A stretch of 64,000 nucleotides of DNA from UBA5734 sp964499985 (GTDB lineage Bacteria; Bacillota; Clostridia; Saccharofermentanales; UBA5734). Position 1 is the stretch's first letter; each line of letters begins with the position of its first letter. The position numbers and the translations under genes were made by a program. The DNA is taken from NCBI GenBank assembly GCA_964499985.1, contig CAZCMX010000003.1, forward strand, positions 3,888 through 67,887, written 5' to 3'. Positions 8,642 to 16,523 of the stretch are shown here, piece by piece. The notes beneath the pieces were generated by a model. It saw only the letters and a list, made by a program, of their open reading frames with translations, ran no database searches and was not told the origin of the DNA.

Positions 8642-9547
8642 GCTGTATTCGACAGCGATCTGGGCTCCAACCCGGACATTGTTGAAGACCAGCTGGATAT
8701 TGGAATCGAGGCTGGCGCCCTCGGTGAGTTCCTTGACCCGGGCCAGCAGGAAGGGTGTGCTTTCCTTGCCCTTGATGCCCTGTTCCTCAGCTTCCCTGAC
8801 GGCTTGCTCGATGGCCCCGTTGATGACGGCTGGATCCATTTCGTATTCAGCGGGGATTGGATTGGCTACGACAATGCCGCCCTTCAGGCCGAGATCCCAT
8901 TTGGCTTTCATGGCCATTGCCATTTCGCTGGCCGTGTCGACGCGATAATCGACGGCAAATCCACTTTTTGAGGTGTAGAAGGCAGGCAGCTCGCTGGTGC
9001 CAAAGCCAACAACCGGCACACCCTGGGTCTCGAGGTATTCCAGGGTCAGGCCGATATCGAGGATCGACTTGGCGCCGGCGCAAACCACGGTGACATTGGT
9101 CTGGGCCAATTCCTGCAGATCAGCGGAAATGTCCAGGGTGGTCTGGGCGCCCCTGTGGACTCCGCCGATGCCGCCGGTGGCAAAGACCCGGATCCCGGCC
9201 AGATTGGCAATAATCATGGTCGAGGCAACAGTCGTGGCACCGTCGAGGCCCTTGGCCAGGATGAAGGGGATATCACGGCGACTGGCCTTGATGACCGCCT
9301 GGCTGGATCCGAGGTATTCGATCTCTGCTGTCGTCAGGCCGACCTTGAGCTTGCCCTTGATGATGGCGATCGTCGCTGGGGTTGCGCCATGGTCACGGAC
9401 GATCTGTTCCACCGCCAGGGCGGTCTCGACATTTTTCGGGTATGGCATGCCATGGGAGATGATCGTGGATTCGAGGGCCACCACGGGTTTGCCCTGGGTC
9501 AGGGCTTTCTGGACCTCAGGATGGATGTCAAGGTATTTGTCGTACAT
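8621..9547 (-). CDS. psuG: Pseudouridine-5'-phosphate glycosidase
   Basis: Splits pseudouridine-5'-phosphate into uracil and ribose-5-P by breaking its C-C glycosidic bond. The 308-residue protein matches the PsuG/YeiN family: ALESTIISHGMPYPKNVE at the N-terminus, VGLTTAEIEYLG, the ATGGIGGVHRG block and GFGTSELPAFYT. An AGAAGGAG site precedes the ATG. It lies 75 bp downstream of the kinase psuK on the same strand, giving the complete two-step pathway for pseudouridine from RNA turnover. The stop codon falls inside a terminator hairpin of the convergent neighbour. Confidence 0.95.
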   Translation of the reverse strand: MYDKYLDIHPEVQKALTQGKPVVALESTIISHGMPYPKNVETALAVEQIVRDHGATPATIAIIKGKLKVGLTTAEIEYLGSSQAVIKASRRDIPFILAKGLDGATTVASTMIIANLAGIRVFATGGIGGVHRGAQTTLDISADLQELAQTNVTVVCAGAKSILDIGLTLEYLETQGVPVVGFGTSELPAFYTSKSGFAVDYRVDTASEMAMAMKAKWDLGLKGGIVVANPIPAEYEMDPAVINGAIEQAVREAEEQGIKGKESTPFLLARVKELTEGASLDSNIQLVFNNVRVGAQIAVEYSKKQAEV

Positions 9548-9622
9548 GGTTTTCTCCTTCTGCTCGGTTATCTTATTTATAACTTTGGGATTGCGGATAC
9601 TGCCTGGTTGCCTGGGCTTTGC

Positions 9623-10717
9623 TTAGGTCAGGCCCAGCTCTTTCATGGTGATCAGGACATTGTCCCGGGACATCCCGGGATTGATGGTTTCTTCATGTCT
9701 CAGGGCCAGAATCGAAGCCGCCAGCGCAAATCTGGCTGTTTCGGCCATGCCATACTGGTTATACCGGGCAAAGGCCAGGGCGGCGACAAAGGCATCCCCT
9801 GCTCCAGTGGCGTTCACCACCTGGACCTTGGGGCTGGGAATCAAAGCCTGCTCCGTGCCATTGTTGTAGAAGATCCCTGCCTCAGCCATCGTGATGAAGA
9901 CCTGCCGGACCCCTTGGCCAAGAAAATAGTCAGAGACTCGGACCAGATCTTCTGGCGTGCGGATCTGCTGTCCGGATAATAGCTCGGCCTCGAGCCTGTT
10001 CGGCTTGATTGTGTGGAAGGCGCCGATTTTATCTTTGATTTTCATGGCCTTGGCCGAGGAGACGGTGTCGAGGAAAAACTCGGTTTTCTTGAAATTGTCG
10101 AGCACATAGCTGATCGTTTCGAGCGGAATATTGGTATCGATGACGCAGATTTTCGAATCTTCGATCACCTGGCGCTTGGTCCGGATGAAATCAACAGACA
10201 GGTCCTCGAAAATATCCATCTCGGAGATGGCAACTCGCATGTCGCCTGTTTCATCGAGGATGGCCAGATAGGTCGATGTGGAACGGTTGTTCAAGACCAG
10301 AGAATGCCGGATATCCAGCCCGATGGCATTGGCATGGTCGATCAGCTTTTTGCCATAGATGTCATCACCGGTCGCACTGATCAGCTTGGCCGGTACGCCC
10401 AGATGGACGAGATTATCCGCAATATTGCGGCCGACACCGCCGAGGCTGATCTTGACCTTGCCCGGATTGGAATCCTGAAGGACCAGCCGCTGGTTGGGAA
10501 AACCGCTGATGTCGATATTGGACCCCCCGAGCACGCAGACATAATCGTCCTGCTTGAGCAGATAGCCCTTGCCCAGAATCAGGCCCTTTTTCATCAGGTT
10601 GGTGATATGGACAGCGACCGATGAACGGGTGATGCCAAGGGCTTGTGCGAGCTCATTCTGAGAGATCGCGGGATGCTTGCGGATGAGTGCCAGCAATTCT
10701 TCTTCGCGATTGGTCAT
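9623..10717 (-). CDS. psuK: Pseudouridine kinase with N-terminal winged helix
   Basis: PfkB-family kinase phosphorylating pseudouridine at O5'. Residues 1-50 form a winged helix (NREEELLALIRKHPAISQNE), as in the YeiC-like PsuK proteins that carry a DNA-binding head, so the enzyme may also sense its substrate and regulate its own operon. The kinase part has VLGGSNIDISG, GGVGRNIADNL and the anion-hole motif GAGDAF. 364 residues. AAGGATC precedes the ATG, and an interrupted palindrome at 10736-10750 lies just upstream. It is followed by psuG and forms the pseudouridine operon. Confidence 0.9.
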   Translation of the reverse strand: MTNREEELLALIRKHPAISQNELAQALGITRSSVAVHITNLMKKGLILGKGYLLKQDDYVCVLGGSNIDISGFPNQRLVLQDSNPGKVKISLGGVGRNIADNLVHLGVPAKLISATGDDIYGKKLIDHANAIGLDIRHSLVLNNRSTSTYLAILDETGDMRVAISEMDIFEDLSVDFIRTKRQVIEDSKICVIDTNIPLETISYVLDNFKKTEFFLDTVSSAKAMKIKDKIGAFHTIKPNRLEAELLSGQQIRTPEDLVRVSDYFLGQGVRQVFITMAEAGIFYNNGTEQALIPSPKVQVVNATGAGDAFVAALAFARYNQYGMAETARFALAASILALRHEETINPGMSRDNVLITMKELGLT

Positions 10718-10735
10718 AATAGATCCTTTATAAAA

Positions 10736-10750
10736 GCTTATACAATAAGC
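10736..10750 (-). promoter_or_regulatory. Interrupted palindrome upstream of psuK
   Basis: GCTTAT-ACA-ATAAGC, a perfect 6-3-6 dyad, lies 19 bp upstream of the psuK start. It is a candidate operator, possibly for the winged helix of PsuK itself. The rest of the 362-bp stretch 10718-11079 holds the divergent rbsK promoter and operators. Confidence 0.4.
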
Positions 10751-10863
10751 AAATGATTATGAGCTAAGAATATCATGACTGTTCCGTTTCTGCAAGCTCG
10801 AAAATCGATCATCCCAGGCAGGACCTTCTGCACAAATTGACTGAAAATTCCTGAAAAAAACAC

Positions 10864-10892
10864 TTGACAATGGCAAATCAGCCAGCTATCAT
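10864..10892 (+). promoter_or_regulatory. Consensus sigma-A promoter of the ribose operon
   Basis: TTGACA (10864-10869), 17-bp spacer, TATCAT (10887-10892). The predicted start point falls at the first base of the adjacent operator, so repressor binding would block initiation. Confidence 0.85.
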
Positions 10893-10899
10893 AAAGACA

Positions 10900-10913
10900 T
10901 GAAACCGGTTTCA
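10900..10913 (+). promoter_or_regulatory. LacI-family operator O1
   Basis: Perfect 14-bp palindrome TGAAACCGGTTTCA sitting at the predicted transcription start. An identical copy occurs 111 bp downstream. The probable ligand is the LacI regulator at 13707-14687, the last gene of this locus. Confidence 0.85.
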
Positions 10914-11010
10914 CGGCGAATCAGAATGTTCCGGTCCGTGAACACATTCCCCTGGAGCCCCGGCCGGTTTCAACGAAGAGAATTTGCTCGACCTATTTTT
11001 TTATAGGATC

Positions 11011-11024
11011 TGAAACCGGTTTCA
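11011..11024 (+). promoter_or_regulatory. LacI-family operator O2
   Basis: Second exact copy of TGAAACCGGTTTCA, in the rbsK leader. A half copy (CCGGCCGGTTTCA, 10960-10972) lies between the two. Paired operators suggest looping or a roadblock. Confidence 0.8.
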
Positions 11025-11079
11025 AAACAATTCTGGCCAACTTCTGAGGCCATACAACCCACCTGACAAGGAGTCGATC

Positions 11080-11964
11080 ATGAACATCGCAGTCGTTGGC
11101 AGCCTGAACATGGACATGGTGGTCACCGCACCGCGGATTCCCCTCAAGGGCGAAACCATCACCGGCCAAGCCCTGCATTTTGTACCAGGCGGCAAAGGGG
11201 CCAACCAGGCGGTCGCCCTGGGGCGCCTGGGGGCCGATGTGAGCCTGTATGGCTGTGTCGGTGATGATGATTTTGGCCGTCAGCTGATCGATAACCTGAC
11301 AGCCAATTCCGTCAGAGCTGCGCGTGTCCGCATGCTTCAGGGTGTGACCACGGGAGTTGCCATGATCACCGTCGGCGATGGAGACAATTCAATTGTGGTT
11401 GTACCAGGCGCCAATGGCCATGTCGACCGGGCCTATATCGACTCAATCAGGGACGAATTGCTCCAGAACCAACTGGTGATTTTGCAGCTGGAAATCCCGC
11501 TCGATACAGCCGCCTATGTCATTGAACTATGCCATCAGGCCGGTCTTGCAGTTCTTTTGAATCCGGCCCCAGCCATCAGGCTGGCAGATGACCTGATTGA
11601 AAAAATCACCTTTATCACACCCAATGAACATGAAGCCGCCATCGTCTTCGACGACCAGGGCGATTACCAGGAGCTGCTGCGCCGCTACCCGGAAAAGCTG
11701 ATCATCACCCAAGGATCCGCCGGGGTGAGTTTTGCCGGCAAACGTGGCGATGTGCACCAGATTCCAGCCAGTCCGGCGACCGTCGTCGATACAACAGGCG
11801 CCGGTGATACCTTCAATGCTGCATTCGCCTATGCCTGGTCACAGGGCCTGGCACTGGAAAAGGCTCTGGCCTTTGCCAATTGTGCCGCAGGCCTGAGCAC
11901 GGAAAAATTCGGCGCCCAGGGGGGCATGCCGACTCTGGCTGAAGTCAGGGCGCGGCTGGCCTGA
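11080..11964 (+). CDS. rbsK: Ribokinase
   Basis: Phosphorylates D-ribose to ribose-5-P. The 294-residue PfkB-family enzyme has the N-terminal VVGSLNMDMV, the sugar-binding GGKGANQAVALGRLG and the C-terminal ATP/anion-hole motif DTTGAGDTFNAAF. AAGGAG lies 8 bp before the ATG. First gene of the ribose operon, behind the promoter and twin operators at 10864-11024; rbsD follows 69 bp later. Confidence 0.96.
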   Translation: MNIAVVGSLNMDMVVTAPRIPLKGETITGQALHFVPGGKGANQAVALGRLGADVSLYGCVGDDDFGRQLIDNLTANSVRAARVRMLQGVTTGVAMITVGDGDNSIVVVPGANGHVDRAYIDSIRDELLQNQLVILQLEIPLDTAAYVIELCHQAGLAVLLNPAPAIRLADDLIEKITFITPNEHEAAIVFDDQGDYQELLRRYPEKLIITQGSAGVSFAGKRGDVHQIPASPATVVDTTGAGDTFNAAFAYAWSQGLALEKALAFANCAAGLSTEKFGAQGGMPTLAEVRARLA

Positions 11965-12033
11965 CCCACCCGGACGAGATGATCTCAGCTGAATCCTGAC
12001 TAGACTCAGCATTCAAACCAAGGAGTAGCACTT

Positions 12034-12429
12034 GTGAAAAAATCCGGCCCTTTGAACAGCTCAATCAATCGTGTCCTGGGTGAGCTTCGCCACACCGATA
12101 CCCTCTGCATTGCCGATTGCGGTTTGCCGTCTCCGGTGGGCATCGAAACCATTGACTTGGCCCTGAAGCTGGGCAGTCCCGGCTTTCTCGAAACCTTGAC
12201 GGTCCTGCAGTCTGACCTGGTGATTGAGAAAATCACCCTGGCCCGGGAAATTGAAGCCGCCAACCCGGCTGTTCTGAACCAGATCCGCCAGCTGCTGCCG
12301 GATATCCCCATCGAATGGACCAGTCATGAACAGTTCAAGCAGCAAACCCGCGGCTGCCGGGCGATCATCCGGACCGGCGAAGCCACCCCCTATGCCAATA
12401 TCATCCTTCATTCCGGTGTCATCTTCTAA
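12034..12429 (+). CDS. rbsD: D-ribose pyranase
   Basis: Interconverts beta-pyran and beta-furan forms of D-ribose so that ribokinase receives its furanose substrate. The 131-residue protein has the family hallmarks: the catalytic His20 in RHTDTLCIADCGLP and the C-terminal THEQFKQQT ... GEATPYANIIL. It uses a GTG start; AAGGAG is eight bases upstream and no better ATG exists. It lies between rbsK and rbsB. Confidence 0.95.
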   Translation: MKKSGPLNSSINRVLGELRHTDTLCIADCGLPSPVGIETIDLALKLGSPGFLETLTVLQSDLVIEKITLAREIEAANPAVLNQIRQLLPDIPIEWTSHEQFKQQTRGCRAIIRTGEATPYANIILHSGVIF

Positions 12430-12573
12430 GCAGGACCGCCAGACGCGTCATACTCGCAAGCCTTTTCACCCGATTCCAGTTGCATCCACCGTCATCACAA
12501 TCCCAGCCCCGCCCCGCCCTTCCATCGAAACAAATGCCAAAAACCGCTTCAAACCAGAAAAGGAGAGAGTCCC

Positions 12574-13527
12574 ATGAAAAAAATGCTCGCAATCGTTCTT
12601 ATGCTCGCCCTCGTGCTTGGCCTCGGGGCCTGTGCCTCCAGCCAGACCACCGCTGCGCCGACCCAGGCGGCGACCACCGCGGCCAGCACCGCTGCTGAAA
12701 CCACCGCTCCCGCCACCAAGTCGTTCAAAATCGGCTTCTCCGTCTCGACACTGAACAATCCCTTCTTTGTCACCATGACCGAAGCCGCGTCCGCCAAGGC
12801 CAAGACCCTGGGTGCCGAGCTGCTGGTTGTTGATGCCAGTGACGACACCGCCAAGCAGGCTTCGACCATCGAAAACTTCCTCGTCCAGGGCGTCGACCTG
12901 ATCATCATCAACCCGGTCGACTCCAAAGCCGCTGCTGCATCCGTCAAGACCGCCAACGATGCAGGCATCCCGGTCATTTCCGTTGACCGCAGTGTCGATG
13001 GCGCCCCAGTGGTTTCCCATATTGCCTCTGACAATGTCCTCGGCGCCAAGCTGGCCGGTGAATACCTGATCAGCCTGGTCGGTGAAGGTGCCAAGGTTGC
13101 AGAACTGGAAGGCGTTCCTGGTGCATCGGCAACCAATGACCGCGGTGCTGGTTTTCATCAGGCTGTCGATGGCAAGCTCGATGTCGCTGCCAAGCAGACT
13201 GCCAATTTCAACCGCGCCGAGGGTGTGACCGTCATGGAAAACATGCTCCAGGCCACACCGGACCTCAAGGGTGTGTTCGCCCACAATGATGAAATGGCTC
13301 TGGGTGCTGTCGTAGCTGCCGAGAACCGCAAGATGGACTTGGTCGTGATCGGCTTCGATGCCACTGATGATGCGCTCAAAGCCGTCCAGGAAGGCAAAAT
13401 GGCCGCAACTGTTGCCCAAAAGCCCGGTTTGATGGGAGAAATGGCAGTCGACTATGCGATCAAGCACCTGTCAGGTGAAACGATTGAGGCCAGCATACCG
13501 GTTCCGGTCGAGCTGGTGACCAAATAA
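12574..13527 (+). CDS. rbsB: D-ribose ABC transporter substrate-binding lipoprotein
   Basis: Captures ribose outside the membrane for an ABC importer. Lipoprotein signal with lipobox Cys20 (GLGAC), a Thr/Ala-rich linker to about residue 48, then the periplasmic-binding fold with IGFSVSTLNNPFF, the ligand-site DRSVDG and a C-terminal GFDATDD; 317 residues. AAGGAG precedes the ATG. Unusually, no rbsA or rbsC lies on either side; 144 bp separates it from rbsD and a strong terminator follows. It must use a transporter encoded elsewhere, possibly the importer at 37618-40152. Confidence 0.92.
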   Translation: MKKMLAIVLMLALVLGLGACASSQTTAAPTQAATTAASTAAETTAPATKSFKIGFSVSTLNNPFFVTMTEAASAKAKTLGAELLVVDASDDTAKQASTIENFLVQGVDLIIINPVDSKAAAASVKTANDAGIPVISVDRSVDGAPVVSHIASDNVLGAKLAGEYLISLVGEGAKVAELEGVPGASATNDRGAGFHQAVDGKLDVAAKQTANFNRAEGVTVMENMLQATPDLKGVFAHNDEMALGAVVAAENRKMDLVVIGFDATDDALKAVQEGKMAATVAQKPGLMGEMAVDYAIKHLSGETIEASIPVPVELVTK

Positions 13528-13565
13528 TCCAGATCAGGAAATCTCGGGCCCTCAAGGCCCCGACA

Positions 13566-13595
13566 GAGCGCCCGGTACGATCGGGCGCTCTTTTT
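13566..13595 (+). terminator. Rho-independent terminator of rbsKDB
   Basis: Nine-base stem GAGCGCCCG/CGGGCGCTC with a short loop, followed by five T. It separates rbsB from the downstream lacI gene. Confidence 0.9.
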
Positions 13596-13627
13596 CCGCA
13601 AGACGGGCACTTTCTTTGCCCGTGCAA

Positions 13628-13657
13628 TTGACAGCAGACTGTCCGGCCAGAGACAAT
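13628..13657 (+). promoter_or_regulatory. Probable promoter of the LacI regulator gene
   Basis: TTGACA (13628-13633), 18-bp spacer, GACAAT (13652-13657), 49 bp upstream of the start codon. The -10 is weak. Confidence 0.5.
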
Positions 13658-13706
13658 AAATTCCAGAGTGGCTTTGGTCCGCCACCGGAAGGAGCACGAC
13701 ACCCAT

Positions 13707-14687
13707 ATGGCTACCATCAGGGAAATCGCCCGCCAGGCCAATGTTTCACCCGCAACGGTTTCGCGGGTGCTCAATGGAACGGCTGTTGTCGATCCACAGA
13801 CAGAAGCACGCGTGCTCAAGGTGATCCGCGAAACCGGCTACCGGCCCAATGAAGTCGCCCGCTCGCTCAGTAAACGCTCGTCGCGCATCATCGGCTGCAT
13901 TGTGCCCAATATTGCCAACCCCTTTTTTACGGAATTGGCGCGGGCGATCGAAGATGAATCCTTCCGGCGCGGCTATAAGCTGATCCTGTGCAATTCCGAT
14001 GAAGATCCGGCCAAGGAGGAAGCCTATATCGACATGCTGGAACGGATGAATGCCGATGGAATCATCATCACGACCACGCATGAAGACATGGATACTCTGG
14101 TCAAAGCATGCCCTGTGCCGATGGTCCTCCTGGACCGGGCACCGAGCCAGGTGAAAAGCGCCTATAGCGTCCGGTCTGACCATTACCAGGGTGGCCGTCT
14201 GGCGACCGAACATCTGGTGCAGTGTGGCTGCCGCACGATCGTGCTGATGTGTGGCCCGCAGAAATACACCTCGGCAGCCTTGCGCCTGCAGGGCTACCGC
14301 GATGTGTGCCGGGAAAAGGGGCTGGAACCCCGCGAAATTGATTGTGATTTTGATTTTGCCGATGGCCTGTTGAAAACAGAGCAGCTGCTGGAACGATTTC
14401 CCGCGGTGGATGGCATTTTGGCCGCCAATGATATCGTGGCGCTATCGGTGGTCAAAGTCCTGGCCGCCAGAAAAATCAAAATTCCGGACCAGATCCAGGT
14501 GGTTGGATTTGATAATATTTATCTGAGCGAGTTGATGACCCCAGCCCTGACCACCATCGGCCAGCCCATCACCGCGATCGGTACAATGGCAGCAGCCATT
14601 GTGGCGGATCTTGTCGAAGGACAGGCCCAGCCACTGCAGGCCAGGGTCCTGCCGGTCGAACTCGTGATCCGGGAGACCAGTCATTGA
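13707..14687 (+). CDS. LacI family regulator, probably of the ribose operon
   Basis: A 326-residue repressor; helix-turn-helix at residues 4-23 (IREIARQANVSPATVSRVLN), hinge NEVARSLSKRSS, then a sugar-binding domain with IVPNIANPFF and VVGFDNIYLSE. The start is the ATG at 13707 after AAGGAG (12-bp spacing); a longer frame exists but lacks a site. It has its own promoter after the rbs terminator and is the likely ligand of the twin TGAAACCGGTTTCA operators before rbsK (RbsR role). The next gene begins 30 bp after its stop and may be co-transcribed. Confidence 0.92.
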   Translation: MATIREIARQANVSPATVSRVLNGTAVVDPQTEARVLKVIRETGYRPNEVARSLSKRSSRIIGCIVPNIANPFFTELARAIEDESFRRGYKLILCNSDEDPAKEEAYIDMLERMNADGIIITTTHEDMDTLVKACPVPMVLLDRAPSQVKSAYSVRSDHYQGGRLATEHLVQCGCRTIVLMCGPQKYTSAALRLQGYRDVCREKGLEPREIDCDFDFADGLLKTEQLLERFPAVDGILAANDIVALSVVKVLAARKIKIPDQIQVVGFDNIYLSELMTPALTTIGQPITAIGTMAAAIVADLVEGQAQPLQARVLPVELVIRETSH

Positions 14688-14716
14688 CTGGCAGGACATC
14701 AGGCGAGGCAAAATCC

Positions 14717-16009
14717 ATGGCAAATGAAATCCTGACCCTTTCCGGTATCCGCTTCAACCCTTTCCGGGCGACCTATTCTGATATCCAGATCGCAGATATC
14801 GCGCATGCCCTGTCCCTGATGACCCGGGCCAATGGACATATCCGTTCGTTTTATTCCATTGCCCAGCATTCGGTCAATTGCTGTCTCGAAGCGCGGGCCC
14901 GAGCCTATTCGCAGAGGGTCCAGCTGGCCTGCCTGCTCCACGATGCCAGCGAAAGCTATCTGTCGGATCTGACCCGTCCGGTCAAAAAGCAGCTGGGGGG
15001 CTATGCCGCGGTTGAACAGGCCCTGCAGAGTCTGATCTTTGCCAAATATGGCCTGGGGGATCTGTCTGCGGCTGAAGCAGCCCAGGTCAGATCGATTGAT
15101 GATGCTTTGCTGCACCATGAATTTGCAGCCTTGCGCGGGATCCAGTTTTTCCCCGAGCCACCGCCGGTCGAACGAGACCATGATTTCTCGCAGCGCGATT
15201 TTGCTGCTGTTGAAATGGAATTCCACACTCTGTTTGCGGATTTGGAACTGGCCCGGCCGGCCTGGCAGGCGGTGGGTGTCGATGGCTGCCGATCGGGCTG
15301 GGTAGCTGTGCATCTGAGCGACCGCTGGTGCGATGTCAGCTGGTCACAGTCGTTTGGTGAAGTCTGGGCGCGTGGCCAGGCCGCAGATTGCCTGCTGGTC
15401 GACCTGCCAATCGGCTTGCCATCCGGACCTGAGGATGTCCGGCCCGAACCGGAAGCCAGACGACTCTTGTCCGGCCGGGCCGCGACCTTGTTTAATGTCC
15501 CCTGCCGCCAGGCGGTCTATGCCCCGGATTATGGCCGGGCCAACCAGATCAATCGCGAGATCCTCGGCCGGGGGCTCAGCCGGCAGTCGCATGCCTTGAG
15601 TGCTGCCATCCGTGAAGTGGATGGCTTTCTGGCCAACCGCGTCGAAGCCCGCGACCTGGTCCGGGAAAGCCACCCGGAACTATGCTTTGCCTTCCTCAAT
15701 GGCCAGGGCCAGTCCCTGGTGCCGCTGGCGAGCAAGCATACGGCAGCCGGGCGTCAGCAGCGGATCGAGCTCCTCCAGGCGCATGAACCACAAAGCCGTG
15801 AGCTTTTGCACCAGGCACAGGCCCATCCGCGTTTGCAGGGACTGACGACCGATGTCCTGGACGCACTGGCGCTCGCTGTCTGTGGCAAACTGGGTCTGCA
15901 CCAGGGCTTCCGGGGCTTGCCGGAGCAGGGTGGAATGGACCAGGCCGGGTTACTGATGCAGATCCGGCTGCCCCAGTTTATTCATGACGAGTTTACGCAT
16001 TATTCATAA
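14717..16009 (+). CDS. Fusion of HD phosphohydrolase and DUF429 (RNase H-like) domains
   Basis: 430 residues with two parts. Residues about 20-175 are an HD domain like the YfbR 5'-nucleotidases: His51 (AQHSVN), His75-Asp76 (LLHDASESYL) and a later Asp in RSIDDALLHHEF. Residues about 186-425 are DUF429: VGVDGCRSGWVAV (Asp189), VDLPIGLP, ATLFNVPCRQAVYA, VRESHPELCF, SKHTAAGRQQR and DVLDALALAV. Both parts look catalytically intact. The start at 14717 follows AGGCGAGG at eight bases; a TTG overlapping the lacI stop is the alternative. DUF429 is a predicted nuclease-like fold of unknown role, so a nucleotide or nucleic-acid clean-up function is only inference. It follows lacI by 30 bp. Confidence 0.85.
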   Translation: MANEILTLSGIRFNPFRATYSDIQIADIAHALSLMTRANGHIRSFYSIAQHSVNCCLEARARAYSQRVQLACLLHDASESYLSDLTRPVKKQLGGYAAVEQALQSLIFAKYGLGDLSAAEAAQVRSIDDALLHHEFAALRGIQFFPEPPPVERDHDFSQRDFAAVEMEFHTLFADLELARPAWQAVGVDGCRSGWVAVHLSDRWCDVSWSQSFGEVWARGQAADCLLVDLPIGLPSGPEDVRPEPEARRLLSGRAATLFNVPCRQAVYAPDYGRANQINREILGRGLSRQSHALSAAIREVDGFLANRVEARDLVRESHPELCFAFLNGQGQSLVPLASKHTAAGRQQRIELLQAHEPQSRELLHQAQAHPRLQGLTTDVLDALALAVCGKLGLHQGFRGLPEQGGMDQAGLLMQIRLPQFIHDEFTHYS

Positions 16010-16016
16010 AAGTGGT

Positions 16017-16044
16017 TTGACAAATTGCTGCAGAGTGATATAAT
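16017..16044 (+). promoter_or_regulatory. Strong sigma-A promoter of a non-coding transcript
   Basis: TTGACA (16017-16022), 16-bp spacer, perfect TATAAT (16039-16044). No open frame follows. The predicted start (about 16051) coincides with the first base of the structured RNA described next. Confidence 0.88.
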
Positions 16045-16050
16045 GGAATC

Positions 16051-16316
16051 AAGCTCCAGGGAATTCCAAAGAAGACTCTCACCCAACGGAGTACCGCCAG
16101 ATCGAAAGATTTGGAAAGCGAAAAGTGATTCAGGGAATACGGAAGTATTTACAAGTCACATCCTGATCTAAAAAAGACGGACAGTAGCGATTAAAAAGAA
16201 GCCAGATGGGCAACTGAGTCAATCAAAACGACGTACAACAAAAATCAGGCCAAGACTCGCACAAAGGGTACACGCAGTGAAACGAGAAATCTGACAGGTT
16301 CGCTGGAGCTCTTTTT
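16051..16316 (+). ncRNA. Candidate structured non-coding RNA, about 266 nt
   Basis: The 5' end AGCTCCAG (16052-16059) is the exact complement of CTGGAGCT (16303-16310), which is followed by CTTTTT, so the whole region can close on itself. Inside are hairpins capped by GNRA tetraloops: CCAGATC-GAAA-GATTTGG (16097-16114) and AATAC-GGAA-GTATT (16136-16149), the latter nested in a GATTCAGG/CCTGATC stem (16127-16134 with 16062+100 to 16168). Near the 3' end TCAG (16245-16248) can pair with CTGA (16291-16294) around CTCG/CGAG and CAC/GTG stems. Unpaired parts are A-rich. I find no core motifs of tmRNA, RNase P, SRP or 6S RNA. The strong promoter, absence of ORFs and multi-branched closed structure support a real RNA gene; its class is unknown to me. 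Confidence 0.65.
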
Positions 16317-16328
16317 ATACCCTGCTCC

Positions 16329-16411
16329 GGGTTGGTGGCAATAGACACTGCCTGATCCTGGTTCGCCACCAAGCCCAGACGGGCCGCTCTGATCAAGCGG
16401 CCCGTTTTTTT
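16329..16411 (+). terminator. Large hairpin followed by rho-independent terminator
   Basis: An 11-bp stem with one bulge (GGGTTGGTGGC, 16329-16339, with GCCACCAAGCCC, 16365-16376) is followed by ACGGGCCGC/GCGGCCCGT (16379-16405) and seven T. It ends plus-strand transcription from the promoter at 16017, giving a read-through RNA of about 360 nt. The hairpin lacks a T run on the minus strand. Confidence 0.85.
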
Positions 16412-16421
16412 ATTTGCCGGC

Positions 16422-16521
16422 NNNNNNNNNNNNNNNNNNNNNNNNNNNNNNNNNNNNNNNNNNNNNNNNNNNNNNNNNNNNNNNNNNNNNNNNNNNNNNN
16501 NNNNNNNNNNNNNNNNNNNNN
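16422..16521. other. Assembly gap (100 N) with overlapping flanks
   Basis: The 14 bases before the gap (TTTTATTTGCCGGC, 16408-16421) are repeated exactly after it (16522-16535). The two contigs therefore probably overlap and no sequence may be missing. Confidence 0.85.
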
Positions 16522-16523
16522 TT

